Notes: generated from the sequence alone by a model not told the origin. A DNA stretch of 32,564 bases from an uncultured Clostridium sp. (GCA_945931665.1 CAMEPL010000024.1:1-32564); one strand, 5' to 3'. Numbered from the stretch's first letter, positions 8,284 through 15,962 are shown. Translations and numbers: made by a program.

Positions 8284-10284
8284 ATGATTAAAACAATTGG
8301 AATATTAGCACATGTCGATGCTGGAAAGACATCTTTGTCAGAGCAAATTTTATATCATACAAAATCGATAAGAAGCAGAGGAAGAGTAGATCATAAAAAT
8401 ACTTTTTTAGATAATTATGAAATCGAGAGAAAAAGGGGCATAACTGTATTTTCAAAAATTGCTAGATTTTTCTACAATGAAAATGAGTATTTTCTAGTAG
8501 ATACTCCAGGCCATATAGATTTTAGTGGGCAGATGGAGAGAAGCTTAGATTTTTTAGATTATGCTATACTTGTAGTTAGTGGAGTGCAGAAAGTTCAGTC
8601 ACATACATCTACTGTTTTTAAATTACTTAAAAAGAAAAAGATACCTACCTTTATTTTTATAAATAAAATAGACAGCGAAAACTGTTTTATAGAAGATGTT
8701 TTTGAAGATATAAGAGAGAAATTAGATTCAAATATTGTAGAGCTTACAGATGAATTAAAAAAAGAGGACTTCAGTGAAGAAGTTATCGATTTTATAGCAG
8801 AGAGAGACGAAAATCTAATGGAGATTTACTTTGAGTCAGGATATAATAGAGAACTTTGGAATAAAAATTTAATAAAGCAAATAAAATCTTGCAATATATA
8901 CCCTGTATTTAGAGGTTCTGCATTAGATGATATAGGGATTGAAAGTTTTATAGATGCACTTGACAAGCTTACAATAACTTCTTATAAAAAGGAAGATGAG
9001 TTTATAGCGAAGGTATGCAATATAAAATACGAAGATAAAAATAAAGAAGTCTACATAAAAGTTTTAAGTGGAAGCTTAAATGTAAAAGATGAAGTAAAAT
9101 ATTTTTATAAAGATGAAATAATAGAAGAAAAAATAAACTCTATATTTTTAAAAAATGGTGATAAAAAAACTATAAGTCAAAATATATCAGCTGGACAAAT
9201 AGGAGCTATTGTAGGTGTTACAAATTTACAAATAGGTCAGTATATAACTTTAAAATCAAATGAAAATATAGATTTTCTAAAGCAAACTAGAAAAGATACT
9301 ATAATACCTACTCTTAGAACAAAAGTAATATTTGATGAAAATTTAAATGTAAAAGATGTACTAGAGATGTTTAAGATTTTAGAAGCTGAAGAACCTAGTT
9401 TAAATGTAGCTTATAGCGAAAAACTAAAAGAAATAAGCATAAGTATAATGGGAAAAGTTCAATTAGAGATATTAAAAGAATTTATATTAAATAGATTTGG
9501 CATTAAAGTGGACTTTGGAAAATGTGAAATCTTGTATAAAGAGAGCATAAATACGCCTTGTATAGGAAGTGGACATTATGAACCTTTAAAACATTATGCC
9601 GAGGTACATCTAAAGATAGAACCAAATAAAAGAGGTGGCGGTATAGTATTTGAAAGTAAGGCACATGTCGATGATTTAGATATAGGTTCACAAAATCTAG
9701 TAAAAACACATGTATTTGAAAGAAAGCACCATGGAGTACTGTGTGGTTTTGATTTAGACGACTTAAGAATAACTTTAATAACTGGAAGAGATCACAAAAA
9801 GCACACAAGTGGTGGTGATTTTAGGCAGGCAACTTATAGAGCGATAAGACAAGGTGTAGAGCAATGTGAAAGTATAATACTCGAGCCGTTTTATACTTTT
9901 GAAATAGAAGTAGAAGACAACTACCTTGGAAGGGTTATGTCGGATATTCAAAGATTAAATGGGACTTTTGATATTCCTCAAAGTATAAATAATAAATCTA
10001 TAATTACTGGTAGGGGACCAGTTTCAACATTTATGGATTATCAATTAGAATTAATTTCTTTTACAAAGGGGACAGGAAGGATTTCACTAAACTACGATGG
10101 ATACGATGAGTGCCATAATACAGAAGAAGTAATAAAAAACAAGAATTATAATAAAGATTCTGATGAAGACTTTACATCAAACTCGATATTCTGTTCAAAA
10201 GGGACATCTTACTCTGTTAAGGGAAGTGAAATAAAAGACTATATGCACTGTGATGTAGAAGAATTAATTGATAAATGGTTATAA
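8284..10284 (+). CDS. Tet(M)/EF-G-like ribosomal-protection-family GTPase
   Basis: A 666-residue translational GTPase of the Tet(M)/Tet(O)/OtrA family, built like EF-G. The GTP-binding motifs are G1 AHVDAGKT (9-16), a switch region ending RGIT (51-54), G3 DTPGH (73-77) and G4 NKID (127-130). Domains II-V follow. In true resistance proteins, domain IV carries a YSPVS loop that enters the tetracycline site. Here the matching place (about residues 497-510) reads ITGRDHKKHTSGGDFRQA, basic and unlike YSPVS. The C-terminal extension (SIFCSKG...KDYMH) is typical of a widespread clostridial paralogue annotated as Tet(M)-like without proven resistance. Base composition matches the neighbours and there is no mobile element, so it looks like a chromosomal core gene. 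It could be a ribosome rescue or stress factor. Start: GAAAGAGG site 5 nt before the ATG. Confidence 0.85.
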   Translation: MIKTIGILAHVDAGKTSLSEQILYHTKSIRSRGRVDHKNTFLDNYEIERKRGITVFSKIARFFYNENEYFLVDTPGHIDFSGQMERSLDFLDYAILVVSGVQKVQSHTSTVFKLLKKKKIPTFIFINKIDSENCFIEDVFEDIREKLDSNIVELTDELKKEDFSEEVIDFIAERDENLMEIYFESGYNRELWNKNLIKQIKSCNIYPVFRGSALDDIGIESFIDALDKLTITSYKKEDEFIAKVCNIKYEDKNKEVYIKVLSGSLNVKDEVKYFYKDEIIEEKINSIFLKNGDKKTISQNISAGQIGAIVGVTNLQIGQYITLKSNENIDFLKQTRKDTIIPTLRTKVIFDENLNVKDVLEMFKILEAEEPSLNVAYSEKLKEISISIMGKVQLEILKEFILNRFGIKVDFGKCEILYKESINTPCIGSGHYEPLKHYAEVHLKIEPNKRGGGIVFESKAHVDDLDIGSQNLVKTHVFERKHHGVLCGFDLDDLRITLITGRDHKKHTSGGDFRQATYRAIRQGVEQCESIILEPFYTFEIEVEDNYLGRVMSDIQRLNGTFDIPQSINNKSIITGRGPVSTFMDYQLELISFTKGTGRISLNYDGYDECHNTEEVIKNKNYNKDSDEDFTSNSIFCSKGTSYSVKGSEIKDYMHCDVEELIDKWL

Positions 10285-10327
10285 TAATAAAATTATAACA
10301 AAAGCAATATATGTAAGGGGGATTAGT

Positions 10328-11260
10328 ATGAATAAAGCAACAGTAAAAGTATTAATTGCTATGTTACTTTGGGGGAGCATAGGAGTATTTGTAAAAAATA
10401 TTTCCCTAGAATCTGTAGAGATATCATTTTTTAGGGGAATAATAGGAAGTGTATTTCTTGGTATTGTTTTACTTATTAGAATAAAAAATAAGAAAATGTT
10501 AGAACAAGATAATGATTTAGATTCTTTAGAAAATCAAGATAAAAAACAAAGTAAAAAAAGCATTATAATTCTTATAATATCAGGGATGGCTATAGGGTTT
10601 AACTGGGTGTTTTTATTTAATTCATATAACTACATTACAGTTGCAAATGCGACAATTATATACTACTTAGCTCCAGTTATAGTTATATTTGTATCGCCTA
10701 TATTTTTAAAAGAAAAGTTGACATTAAAAAAGGTAATAGCCGTAATATGTGCTATGATTGGACTTATATTAATAGTCAAAAGCGGTTCATCAAATGCAAA
10801 TGTAGATTTAACTAAGGGGATAATAAACGCATTTGCTGCAGCCTGCTTATATGCCAGTGTAATTATACTAAATAAGTTTATAAAAAATGTAGACGACTAC
10901 ACAAAAACATTTATACAGCTTTTTATGGCGTCTATGGTGCTTTTACCTTGGGTAATATACAGAAATACAGTTGTATTTGATTCAGCAAAATCAATAATCT
11001 TAATATCTGTATTAGGTATAGCACATACGGGAATTGCATATTGTCTATATTTTTCATCAATGAAGGATTTAAAGGCTCAGAGTATAGCTATTTTGGGATA
11101 TATAGACCCAGTTTCATCAGTAGTATTTAGTATATTTCTACTTAAAGAGCCTTTTTCAGTATATCAATTAATAGGTGGAGTTATAATTTTGTTATCAGCA
11201 GTAGTAGCTGAAAAAAGTCCAAAACCTAAAATTATAGAAAGTGAAGAGAGCAATTTATAA
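10328..11260 (+). CDS. EamA/DMT-family permease (first of two)
   Basis: A 310-residue drug/metabolite transporter with ten hydrophobic segments in two EamA repeats. The first repeat has AMLLWGSIGVFVKN and FFRGIIGS, and the second has ILGYIDPVSSVVFSIFLLKEPFS, the usual signature near helix 9. A charged insert of about 35 residues (KNKKMLEQDNDLDSLENQD and on) sits between helices 2 and 3 and is longer than normal. The substrate is unknown. The open frame extends upstream to 10268, inside the GTPase gene, but AGGGGG 7 nt before the ATG at 10328 decides the start. Its TAA stop abuts the ATG of the UvrC-like gene with no gap, so the two are co-transcribed and probably translationally coupled. Confidence 0.87.
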   Translation: MNKATVKVLIAMLLWGSIGVFVKNISLESVEISFFRGIIGSVFLGIVLLIRIKNKKMLEQDNDLDSLENQDKKQSKKSIIILIISGMAIGFNWVFLFNSYNYITVANATIIYYLAPVIVIFVSPIFLKEKLTLKKVIAVICAMIGLILIVKSGSSNANVDLTKGIINAFAAACLYASVIILNKFIKNVDDYTKTFIQLFMASMVLLPWVIYRNTVVFDSAKSIILISVLGIAHTGIAYCLYFSSMKDLKAQSIAILGYIDPVSSVVFSIFLLKEPFSVYQLIGGVIILLSAVVAEKSPKPKIIESEESNL

Positions 11261-12286
11261 ATGGAAAGCGATTATAAAGAAAATAGTGATAAAAAAACTA
11301 CTTATAAATTAGAAGAATTAAATAATATACCAGAATCTCCAGGAATATATTTTATGAAAGATAAAGAAGACAGGTTGTTGTATATTGGGAAATCAAAGAA
11401 TCTAAAAAAACGAGTTAAGAGCTATTTTTTTAAAGGAATAGATCGCTCTAGAAAAATTGAGAGGATGATAAAAAATATATCTCACATAGATATTATAAAG
11501 ACAGATACAGAGTTTGATGCTCTTTTTTTAGAATGTAAAAATATACACGAATTAAAACCAATGTACAATACACTTCTCAAAAACTACGAAAAATACAAGT
11601 ATATTTGTCTAGATGAAAAAGATCACAATATAGTTAAAATAAAAAGTGAGATAGAAAAAGACGGCATTTATTTTGGACCGTATTCATTTAAAAGAAAGAT
11701 GGACACTATAAAGGAAATCCTTATAAAAGTATACAAACTTCCAATATGTAAAAGACAAGATAAATGTATTCGCTACGATTTAGATAAATGTATCGGAGTA
11801 TGCAGGGTAAAAATAGAAGATAAAGTTAAAAAGAATATAGTAAAAAATATAAAAGACAATTTAAATGGAAAAAATACTTTTGTAATAGAGAGTTTAAATG
11901 AAGAAATGAAGACAAAAATTCAAAATCTAAAATTTGAAGAAGCATCAAAAATAAAAGAAGAAATTGACTTATTTTCGTCTATTGTAAAAAAACAAAAGTA
12001 TCTTTTAAATTTAAATAGAGATATAGTATTTTGGATAAATATGAAAAACCATAAATATAAAATTTACTATATAAGTTGTGCTAAAATTAAATATGAAAAT
12101 ATAATCGATTATAGATATCCAAGCCAAATAGAAAATGTAAAACTTGAAATAAAAAAACTTATTTCACAAAAAAGAGAAGAAAAAAGTGCATTAAAAAAAG
12201 AAGAAATCGATTATATAAATATAATAAATGAATATATTAGGGATACAAAAGACAGGGGATATATTGAAATTAGAAAGGATGAGTAA
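11261..12286 (+). CDS. Half-length UvrC (Cho-like) GIY-YIG nuclease
   Basis: A 341-residue protein equal to the N-terminal half of UvrC, the nucleotide excision repair nuclease that makes the 3' incision. The GIY-YIG domain shows GIY (28-30), YIG (41-43), Arg51 and Glu91 within DALFLEC. Next comes a cysteine set at 163, 169, 177 and 181 (CX5CX7CX3C); the last three match the spacing of the UvrC [4Fe-4S] ligands. A UVR motif follows (about 211-240, EEMKTKIQNLKFEEASKIKEEI), normally the UvrB contact. The RNase H-like 5'-incision domain and helix-hairpin-helix domain of full UvrC are absent; the frame ends at a normal stop with the NUDIX start right after. E. coli Cho (about 295 aa) is the closest known design, but Cho itself is usually described without a UVR motif. 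Confidence 0.85.
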   Translation: MESDYKENSDKKTTYKLEELNNIPESPGIYFMKDKEDRLLYIGKSKNLKKRVKSYFFKGIDRSRKIERMIKNISHIDIIKTDTEFDALFLECKNIHELKPMYNTLLKNYEKYKYICLDEKDHNIVKIKSEIEKDGIYFGPYSFKRKMDTIKEILIKVYKLPICKRQDKCIRYDLDKCIGVCRVKIEDKVKKNIVKNIKDNLNGKNTFVIESLNEEMKTKIQNLKFEEASKIKEEIDLFSSIVKKQKYLLNLNRDIVFWINMKNHKYKIYYISCAKIKYENIIDYRYPSQIENVKLEIKKLISQKREEKSALKKEEIDYINIINEYIRDTKDRGYIEIRKDE

Positions 12287-12287
12287 T

Positions 12288-12896
12288 TTGAACAACAAAA
12301 TACAAAAGATAAATGAACTTCACAAAGGTGACTTCATAAGTCTATACGACTTAGAATATAAAAACAAATTAAATCAAGATAAGCACTGGAGTGTGGCTAC
12401 TAGAAAAGACAAAGAAGTTTTAGAAGATTTTTACTTAAACAATAAAGAAGACAAAGTAGATGCAGTTGGAATAGTAGCATACCATGTAGAATATAAAAAA
12501 CTAGTAATAATAAAACAATTTAGAGTGCCGATAAACGACTATTTGTACGAGCTTCCTGCGGGACTTGTAGATAAAGACGACAAAGATATATTTGAATCTG
12601 TAAAAAGGGAGTTAAAAGAAGAGACAGGTTTAAACTTATTAGATGTGAACCATGACTATACAATAGAAAAGACATATCTTTCACCGGGGATGACAGATGA
12701 ATCTATTGCTTTAGTTTTCTGTACATGTGATGGAGAGTTAAACAAAGACAATTTAGAAGATGACGAAGATATAGAAGCTATGCTTATATCACAAGATAAA
12801 GCAAAAGATATCTTAAAATCAAAAGAAAAGATGGATGTAAAGGCATTTTTAATGTTGCAAAATTTTGCATTATTAGGAGAAAAATTGTTTTTATAA
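12288..12896 (+). CDS. NUDIX hydrolase, ADP-ribose pyrophosphatase-like
   Basis: A protein of about 202 residues in the NUDIX superfamily, which hydrolyses nucleoside diphosphates linked to other groups. The context YELPAGLVD just before the box is typical of ADP-ribose pyrophosphatases (NudF type). The NUDIX box runs from Gly92 to Leu115 with RELKEETGL intact, supplying the metal-binding REUxEExGU core. The first half is off-consensus: the spacing from Gly to Arg is one residue longer and the usual first Glu is Asp (VDKDDKD). Start choice: an in-frame ATG at 12279 overlaps the purine tract AAAGGA (12274-12279), whereas TTG at 12288 sits 8 nt downstream of it and 1 nt after the UvrC-like stop, so TTG is favoured. 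It belongs to the DMT-UvrC-NUDIX operon. Confidence 0.85.
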   Translation: MNNKIQKINELHKGDFISLYDLEYKNKLNQDKHWSVATRKDKEVLEDFYLNNKEDKVDAVGIVAYHVEYKKLVIIKQFRVPINDYLYELPAGLVDKDDKDIFESVKRELKEETGLNLLDVNHDYTIEKTYLSPGMTDESIALVFCTCDGELNKDNLEDDEDIEAMLISQDKAKDILKSKEKMDVKAFLMLQNFALLGEKLFL

Positions 12897-12946
12897 GATA
12901 TTACAAAAAGTTAAAAAAACAAAATAATAAAGGAAAGTAAAAAGAT

Positions 12947-12983
12947 ACCTCTAATTATTAATTTATTATAAATAATTGGAGGT
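12947..12983 (+). promoter_or_regulatory. Hairpin that hides the ribosome binding site of the flavodoxin-like gene
   Basis: ACCTCTAATTATT (12947-12959) pairs with AATAATTGGAGGT (12971-12983) over 13 positions, with one G-U pair, around an 11-nt loop. The 3' arm contains the GGAGG Shine-Dalgarno (12978-12982) of the gene starting at 12990. It is followed only by TTTT, so it is a poor terminator and a good candidate for translational control. Confidence 0.6.
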
Positions 12984-12989
12984 TTTATT

Positions 12990-13487
12990 ATGTCTAAAAC
13001 AGTGATCATTTATAAAACAAAATACAACACTACTAAAAAATATGCAGGATGGCTTGCAATAAAAATAGATGCTGATTTATATGAAATTTCTGATATAAGA
13101 AGTAATGATTTAAAAAAATACGACACTATAATATTCGGTGGAGCTATAGAAAATGGATACATAAAGGGTATAGAGTTTATAAAAGACAATATGGAAAAAA
13201 TAAAAGATAAACAAATTATTGTTTTTTATGTAGGATTAGGAATATACACATTAGACGAAATTATGGCATTTAATTTTTTGCCTACATATAGATATAAAAA
13301 TATAAAGTTCTTTGAACTTATGGGAGATTTTGATTATAAAAATTTGAGTTTTATAGATAAATTAAGAGTAAAATTTGGTTCTGGCAAAATCACTTCTGAT
13401 TTAATAGATTTAAATAAAAATATAAAAAATGCAAAGAAGGAAAATATAAAGCCTATTTTAAGATTTTTAGAATCAAACAAAGTATAA
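12990..13487 (+). CDS. Flavodoxin-domain protein (HemG-like)
   Basis: A 165-residue FMN-binding flavodoxin-fold protein of the Flavodoxin_5 type. The N-terminal phosphate-binding loop reads YKTKYNTTKKYAGWLA (residues 8-23), close to the T-x-T-x-x-T form of flavodoxins; then DTIIFGGAIENGYIKG supplies the second FMN loop (44-60). Related proteins are the HemG-type protoporphyrinogen oxidase of enterobacteria and many clostridial 'flavodoxin domain' proteins without assigned partners. There are no heme genes nearby, so the role in electron transfer is open. Translation may be gated by the stem-loop described at 12947. It is not tightly linked to either neighbour: 93 bp from the NUDIX gene and 175 bp from cysK. 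Confidence 0.78.
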   Translation: MSKTVIIYKTKYNTTKKYAGWLAIKIDADLYEISDIRSNDLKKYDTIIFGGAIENGYIKGIEFIKDNMEKIKDKQIIVFYVGLGIYTLDEIMAFNFLPTYRYKNIKFFELMGDFDYKNLSFIDKLRVKFGSGKITSDLIDLNKNIKNAKKENIKPILRFLESNKV

Positions 13488-13540
13488 AATATATCTCTAA
13501 AAGTGTTGAAAATAATTATTACTATTAAGAAACAATCTTT

Positions 13541-13557
13541 ATTATCAAAATGATAAT
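13541..13557. promoter_or_regulatory. Upstream palindrome of the cysK promoter (operator candidate 1)
   Basis: ATTATCAAAATGATAAT is a perfect 7-3-7 palindrome. A 16-base identical copy lies at 13617. The start-to-start distance is 76 bp, about seven helical turns, and the cysK promoter lies between them. Confidence 0.55.
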
Positions 13558-13570
13558 TTTTTATATTTAA

Positions 13571-13585
13571 ATACCGTAATTTGGT
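13571..13585. promoter_or_regulatory. ACC-N7-GGT dyad overlapping the cysK -35
   Basis: ATACCGTAATTTGGT contains ACC and GGT half-sites around AT-rich DNA and touches the first base of the -35 hexamer. Rrf2-family regulators such as CymR and IscR use dyads of this general shape (ATACC...GGTAT), and CymR controls cysteine genes in Firmicutes. The match is imperfect and made by eye. Confidence 0.25.
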
Positions 13586-13613
13586 TGACATATTAAAATG
13601 AGGATAATATAAT
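13585..13613 (+). promoter_or_regulatory. Consensus sigma-A promoter of cysK-cysE
   Basis: TTGACA (13585-13590), a 17-bp spacer and TATAAT (13608-13613): a perfect consensus promoter, unusual enough to imply that it needs repression. Transcription should begin near 13620, inside the downstream palindrome. Confidence 0.85.
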
Positions 13614-13616
13614 ATA

Positions 13617-13632
13617 ATTATCAAAATGATAA
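13617..13632. promoter_or_regulatory. Downstream palindrome covering the cysK transcription start (operator candidate 2)
   Basis: ATTATCAAAATGATAA is identical over 16 bases to the copy at 13541. It begins 3 bp after the -10 element, so a bound repressor would block initiation; binding at both sites could loop the promoter. Confidence 0.55.
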
Positions 13633-13662
13633 AAGGGAAATAATGGGAGGAGAAAATAGCAA

Positions 13663-14559
13663 ATGATATATTACAATGCTTTAGACTTAATAGGGAATAC
13701 ACCCATTTTAAATTTAAAAGAAATAGGATATCCAAATTTATTTGTTAAATTAGAAAAAACAAATCCAGGTGGAAGTATAAAAGACAGAGCTGCATTATAT
13801 ATGATTAATGGAGCAGAAGAAAAAGGGATATTAAATAAAAATAGTGTTTTAGTTGAGGCTACAAGTGGAAATACAGGAATTGCACTTGCAATGGCTGGAA
13901 AACTAAAAGGATATAAAGTAATAATTATCATGCCGGAGACTATGAGTATTGAAAGAAGACAATTAGTAAAAGCTTTTGGAGCAGAATTAATACTAACAGA
14001 AGGCTCAAAGGGAATGGCAGGTTCAATAGAAAAAGCAAATGAATTGCTAGATAATAATTCAAATTATGTCTGTCTAGGTCAATTCGATAATGAAGATAAT
14101 CCAAGAGCACACTACGAAACTACAGGAGTTGAAATACTAAAAGAAGTAGAAAATATATCTACAGTAGTAGCAGGTATAGGTTCTGCTGGAACTATAGTAG
14201 GTGTAGGCAGATTCTTAAAAGAAAAAAATAAAGATATTAAGGTTATTGGTATTGAGCCAAAATCATCACCACTTATAACAGAGAATCAAGCAGGTCCACA
14301 CAAAATCCAAGGAATAGGGGCAAACTTTATACCAAAGATATATGACAAAGATATAGTTGATAAAGTTATAACTGTATCTGATGAAGATGCTTATGAAACA
14401 GTTAGACTTATGGCAAATAAGCTTGGAATATTAGTGGGAATATCATCTGGTGCTAATATATTTGGAGCGATGAAGTTATGTGATGAAAATCCAGATGAAG
14501 TTGTAGTAACAGTAGCTCCCGACGGTGTAGACAAATATATGTCTATGGGAATATTTTAA
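13663..14559 (+). CDS. cysK: Cysteine synthase A (O-acetylserine sulfhydrylase)
   Basis: A 298-residue PLP enzyme that makes cysteine from O-acetylserine and sulfide. The PLP lysine is K40 in NPGGSIKDRAA. The asparagine/substrate loop is TSGNTG (67-72). The phosphate-binding loop is GIGSAGTIVG (about 171-180), and the segment MPETMSIERRQLVKAFGAELILT is typical of CysK. The length is slightly short of the usual 305-310 residues but no motif is missing. A GGGAGGAG site lies about 11 nt before the ATG. It heads a two-gene operon with cysE 29 bp downstream, which supplies its substrate; CysK and CysE also form the cysteine synthase complex in many bacteria. Expression is probably controlled through the palindromes around its promoter. 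Confidence 0.95.
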   Translation: MIYYNALDLIGNTPILNLKEIGYPNLFVKLEKTNPGGSIKDRAALYMINGAEEKGILNKNSVLVEATSGNTGIALAMAGKLKGYKVIIIMPETMSIERRQLVKAFGAELILTEGSKGMAGSIEKANELLDNNSNYVCLGQFDNEDNPRAHYETTGVEILKEVENISTVVAGIGSAGTIVGVGRFLKEKNKDIKVIGIEPKSSPLITENQAGPHKIQGIGANFIPKIYDKDIVDKVITVSDEDAYETVRLMANKLGILVGISSGANIFGAMKLCDENPDEVVVTVAPDGVDKYMSMGIF

Positions 14560-14588
14560 AAATTATTTGAAAGAAGGTCGTATACAGT

Positions 14589-15158
14589 ATGTTTTATCAT
14601 GTTAGAAAAGATTTACAATTTATAGTGGATTCAGATCCAGCAGCTAGAAATAAAATAGAATTATTTTTACTTTATCCATCTATTCACGCGATGATTATGT
14701 ATAGAATTTCACACTTTTTCTATACTAAAAAGAGATTTTTTATAGCTAGACTTATATCTCAAATATCCAGATTCTTTACACAAATTGAAATACATCCAGG
14801 TGCTCAAATCGGTGATGGTATATTAATAGACCATGGAAGTGGTGTAGTTATAGGAGAAACAGCTATAATAGGAGACAGAGTTACAATTTATCAAGGTGCC
14901 ACAATTGGTGCAACAGGAAATGAAAAAACTTTTAAAAGACATCCTACTATAGGCTCAGATGTAGTAATAGGTTCTGGAGCTAAGGTGTTAGGACCAGTTA
15001 AAATCGGAAATAATGTAAAAGTTGGTGCTAATAGTGTAGTTTTAGAAGATGTTCCAGATAATTGTACAGCAGTTGGAATTCCAGCTAAAATAAAAACACG
15101 CCGTAAATTTGACGTAGTAGAAAATAAAGATGAATATGTAGCTGATTATGTAATTTAA
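14589..15158 (+). CDS. cysE: Serine O-acetyltransferase
   Basis: A 189-residue serine acetyltransferase (SatA/EpsC-size, shorter than the 270-residue E. coli form), which makes O-acetylserine from serine and acetyl-CoA for CysK. A short N-terminal helical part (1-60) leads into left-handed beta-helix hexapeptide repeats: [29 protein letters not shown] (about 70-98), then [35 protein letters not shown]. The conserved catalytic [11 protein letters not shown] segment is intact. Unlike many CysE proteins it does not end in Ile; the tail DEYVADYVI does end in isoleucine, the residue that inserts in the CysK active site in known complexes, so complex formation is possible. Start: GAAGGT 10 nt before the ATG. 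Confidence 0.95.
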   Translation: MFYHVRKDLQFIVDSDPAARNKIELFLLYPSIHAMIMYRISHFFYTKKRFFIARLISQISRFFTQIEIHPGAQIGDGILIDHGSGVVIGETAIIGDRVTIYQGATIGATGNEKTFKRHPTIGSDVVIGSGAKVLGPVKIGNNVKVGANSVVLEDVPDNCTAVGIPAKIKTRRKFDVVENKDEYVADYVI

Positions 15159-15240
15159 AAAAATTAAAACTTCATGAATTAATATTTAGATATTGTAAAT
15201 AATAAAAAAGAAATTTATAAAAGTTCAAGGAGGTTTTAAT

Positions 15241-15429
15241 ATGAAAGCTAGAGTTGATAAAGATACTTGTATAGGATGTGGGTTATGTCCATCAATATGT
15301 CCAGAAGTTTTTGAACTTACTGATGAAGGATATGCACGAGCTATAAAATCAGACGTTCCAGAAGATTGCGAAGACGCAGCAAGTGAAGCTCGTGAAAGCT
15401 GTCCAGTTGAGGCTATTGACGTAGAATAA
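15241..15429 (+). CDS. Single-cluster [4Fe-4S] ferredoxin, Thermotoga type
   Basis: A 62-residue ferredoxin with the start MKARVDKDTCIGCGLCPSICPEVF. C10, C13, C16 and C54 are placed to bind one [4Fe-4S] cluster. C20 and C43 occupy the exact positions that form a disulfide in Thermotoga maritima ferredoxin, which this protein matches along its whole length. It serves as a low-potential electron carrier; its partner cannot be told from context. An AAGGAGG site lies 6 nt before the ATG. It follows cysE by 82 bp and could be read from the cys promoter, since no terminator is visible between, or from its own promoter. Confidence 0.93.
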   Translation: MKARVDKDTCIGCGLCPSICPEVFELTDEGYARAIKSDVPEDCEDAASEARESCPVEAIDVE

Positions 15430-15438
15430 TATAAATAT

Positions 15439-15479
15439 AATTAATAATACCAGTAGTTTATCTACTGGTGTTATTAATT
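15439..15479 (+). terminator. Long stem-loop after the ferredoxin gene
   Basis: AATTAATAATACCAGTAG (15439-15456) and CTACTGGTGTTATTAATT (15462-15479) form an 18-bp stem with a single G-U pair and a 5-nt loop. No T-run follows. It may be a terminator that relies on stem strength, or an mRNA-protecting hairpin. Confidence 0.6.
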
Positions 15480-15548
15480 ATAAAGGATTGTAAAAAACAT
15501 TAAACTTATATAAAATAGTAAAAGATTTAAAACTTATTTGGAGGAAAG

Positions 15549-15857
15549 ATGTACTATACATATATAATTAGATGCAAAGACAATTCTTTATATACAGGAT
15601 ATACGACAGATATAAAAAGACGCATGAAAGAGCACGAAAGTGGTATAAATAGCAAATATACTAAGGCGAAAGGATTTTCAAATCTTGAAGTATATTTTGT
15701 ATGTACTACAAAAAGAGATGCGATGAAATTAGAATATAAGATAAAACAAAAGAGCAGATATCAAAAACTAAATATAATAGAAAATCCAAAAGATTTTATA
15801 GAGAATTTAAAACGAGAAGAAAATTTTACAATTTTAGGTTATAGTAAAGATATATAA
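15549..15857 (+). CDS. GIY-YIG family small nuclease-like protein (UPF0213/YhbQ type)
   Basis: A 102-residue stand-alone GIY-YIG domain. The first strand YYTYIIRC and second strand SLYTGYTTDIKRRMKEHESG carry the Tyr, Thr-Gly and Arg of the family (the YIG triplet is YTG). The conserved Glu is in MKLEYKIKQKSR (about residue 63). Such proteins (YhbQ, YazA) are widespread; nuclease activity has been reported for some, but the role is unclear. A TTGGAGG site is 6 nt before the ATG. It stands alone between the ferredoxin hairpin and the thiamine promoter. Confidence 0.88.
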   Translation: MYYTYIIRCKDNSLYTGYTTDIKRRMKEHESGINSKYTKAKGFSNLEVYFVCTTKRDAMKLEYKIKQKSRYQKLNIIENPKDFIENLKREENFTILGYSKDI

Positions 15858-15910
15858 GTTATTGGGAATTTAAAAATAAATATAAATTTTTATATGTTTT
15901 AAAATTTTTA

Positions 15911-15939
15911 TTGACAAATAATACAATAACTACTAATCT
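15911..15939 (+). promoter_or_regulatory. Promoter of the thiamine operon
   Basis: TTGACA (15911-15916), 17-bp spacer, TAATCT (15934-15939). Transcription would start near 15946, about 19 nt before the riboswitch P1 helix. Confidence 0.7.
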
Positions 15940-15962
15940 TTATATTGGATACAATTAAAAAA

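Noticed and set aside
8284-10284. Acquired tetracycline resistance gene
   Set aside because: The family resemblance is real, but the drug-site loop is different, base composition matches the surroundings and there is no mobile element or leader peptide typical of tet(M).
13334-13735. 133-codon minus-strand open frame across the cysK promoter
   Set aside because: It spans the end of one gene, the promoter and the start of cysK in antisense; there is no SD and the composition is that of an AT-rich shadow.
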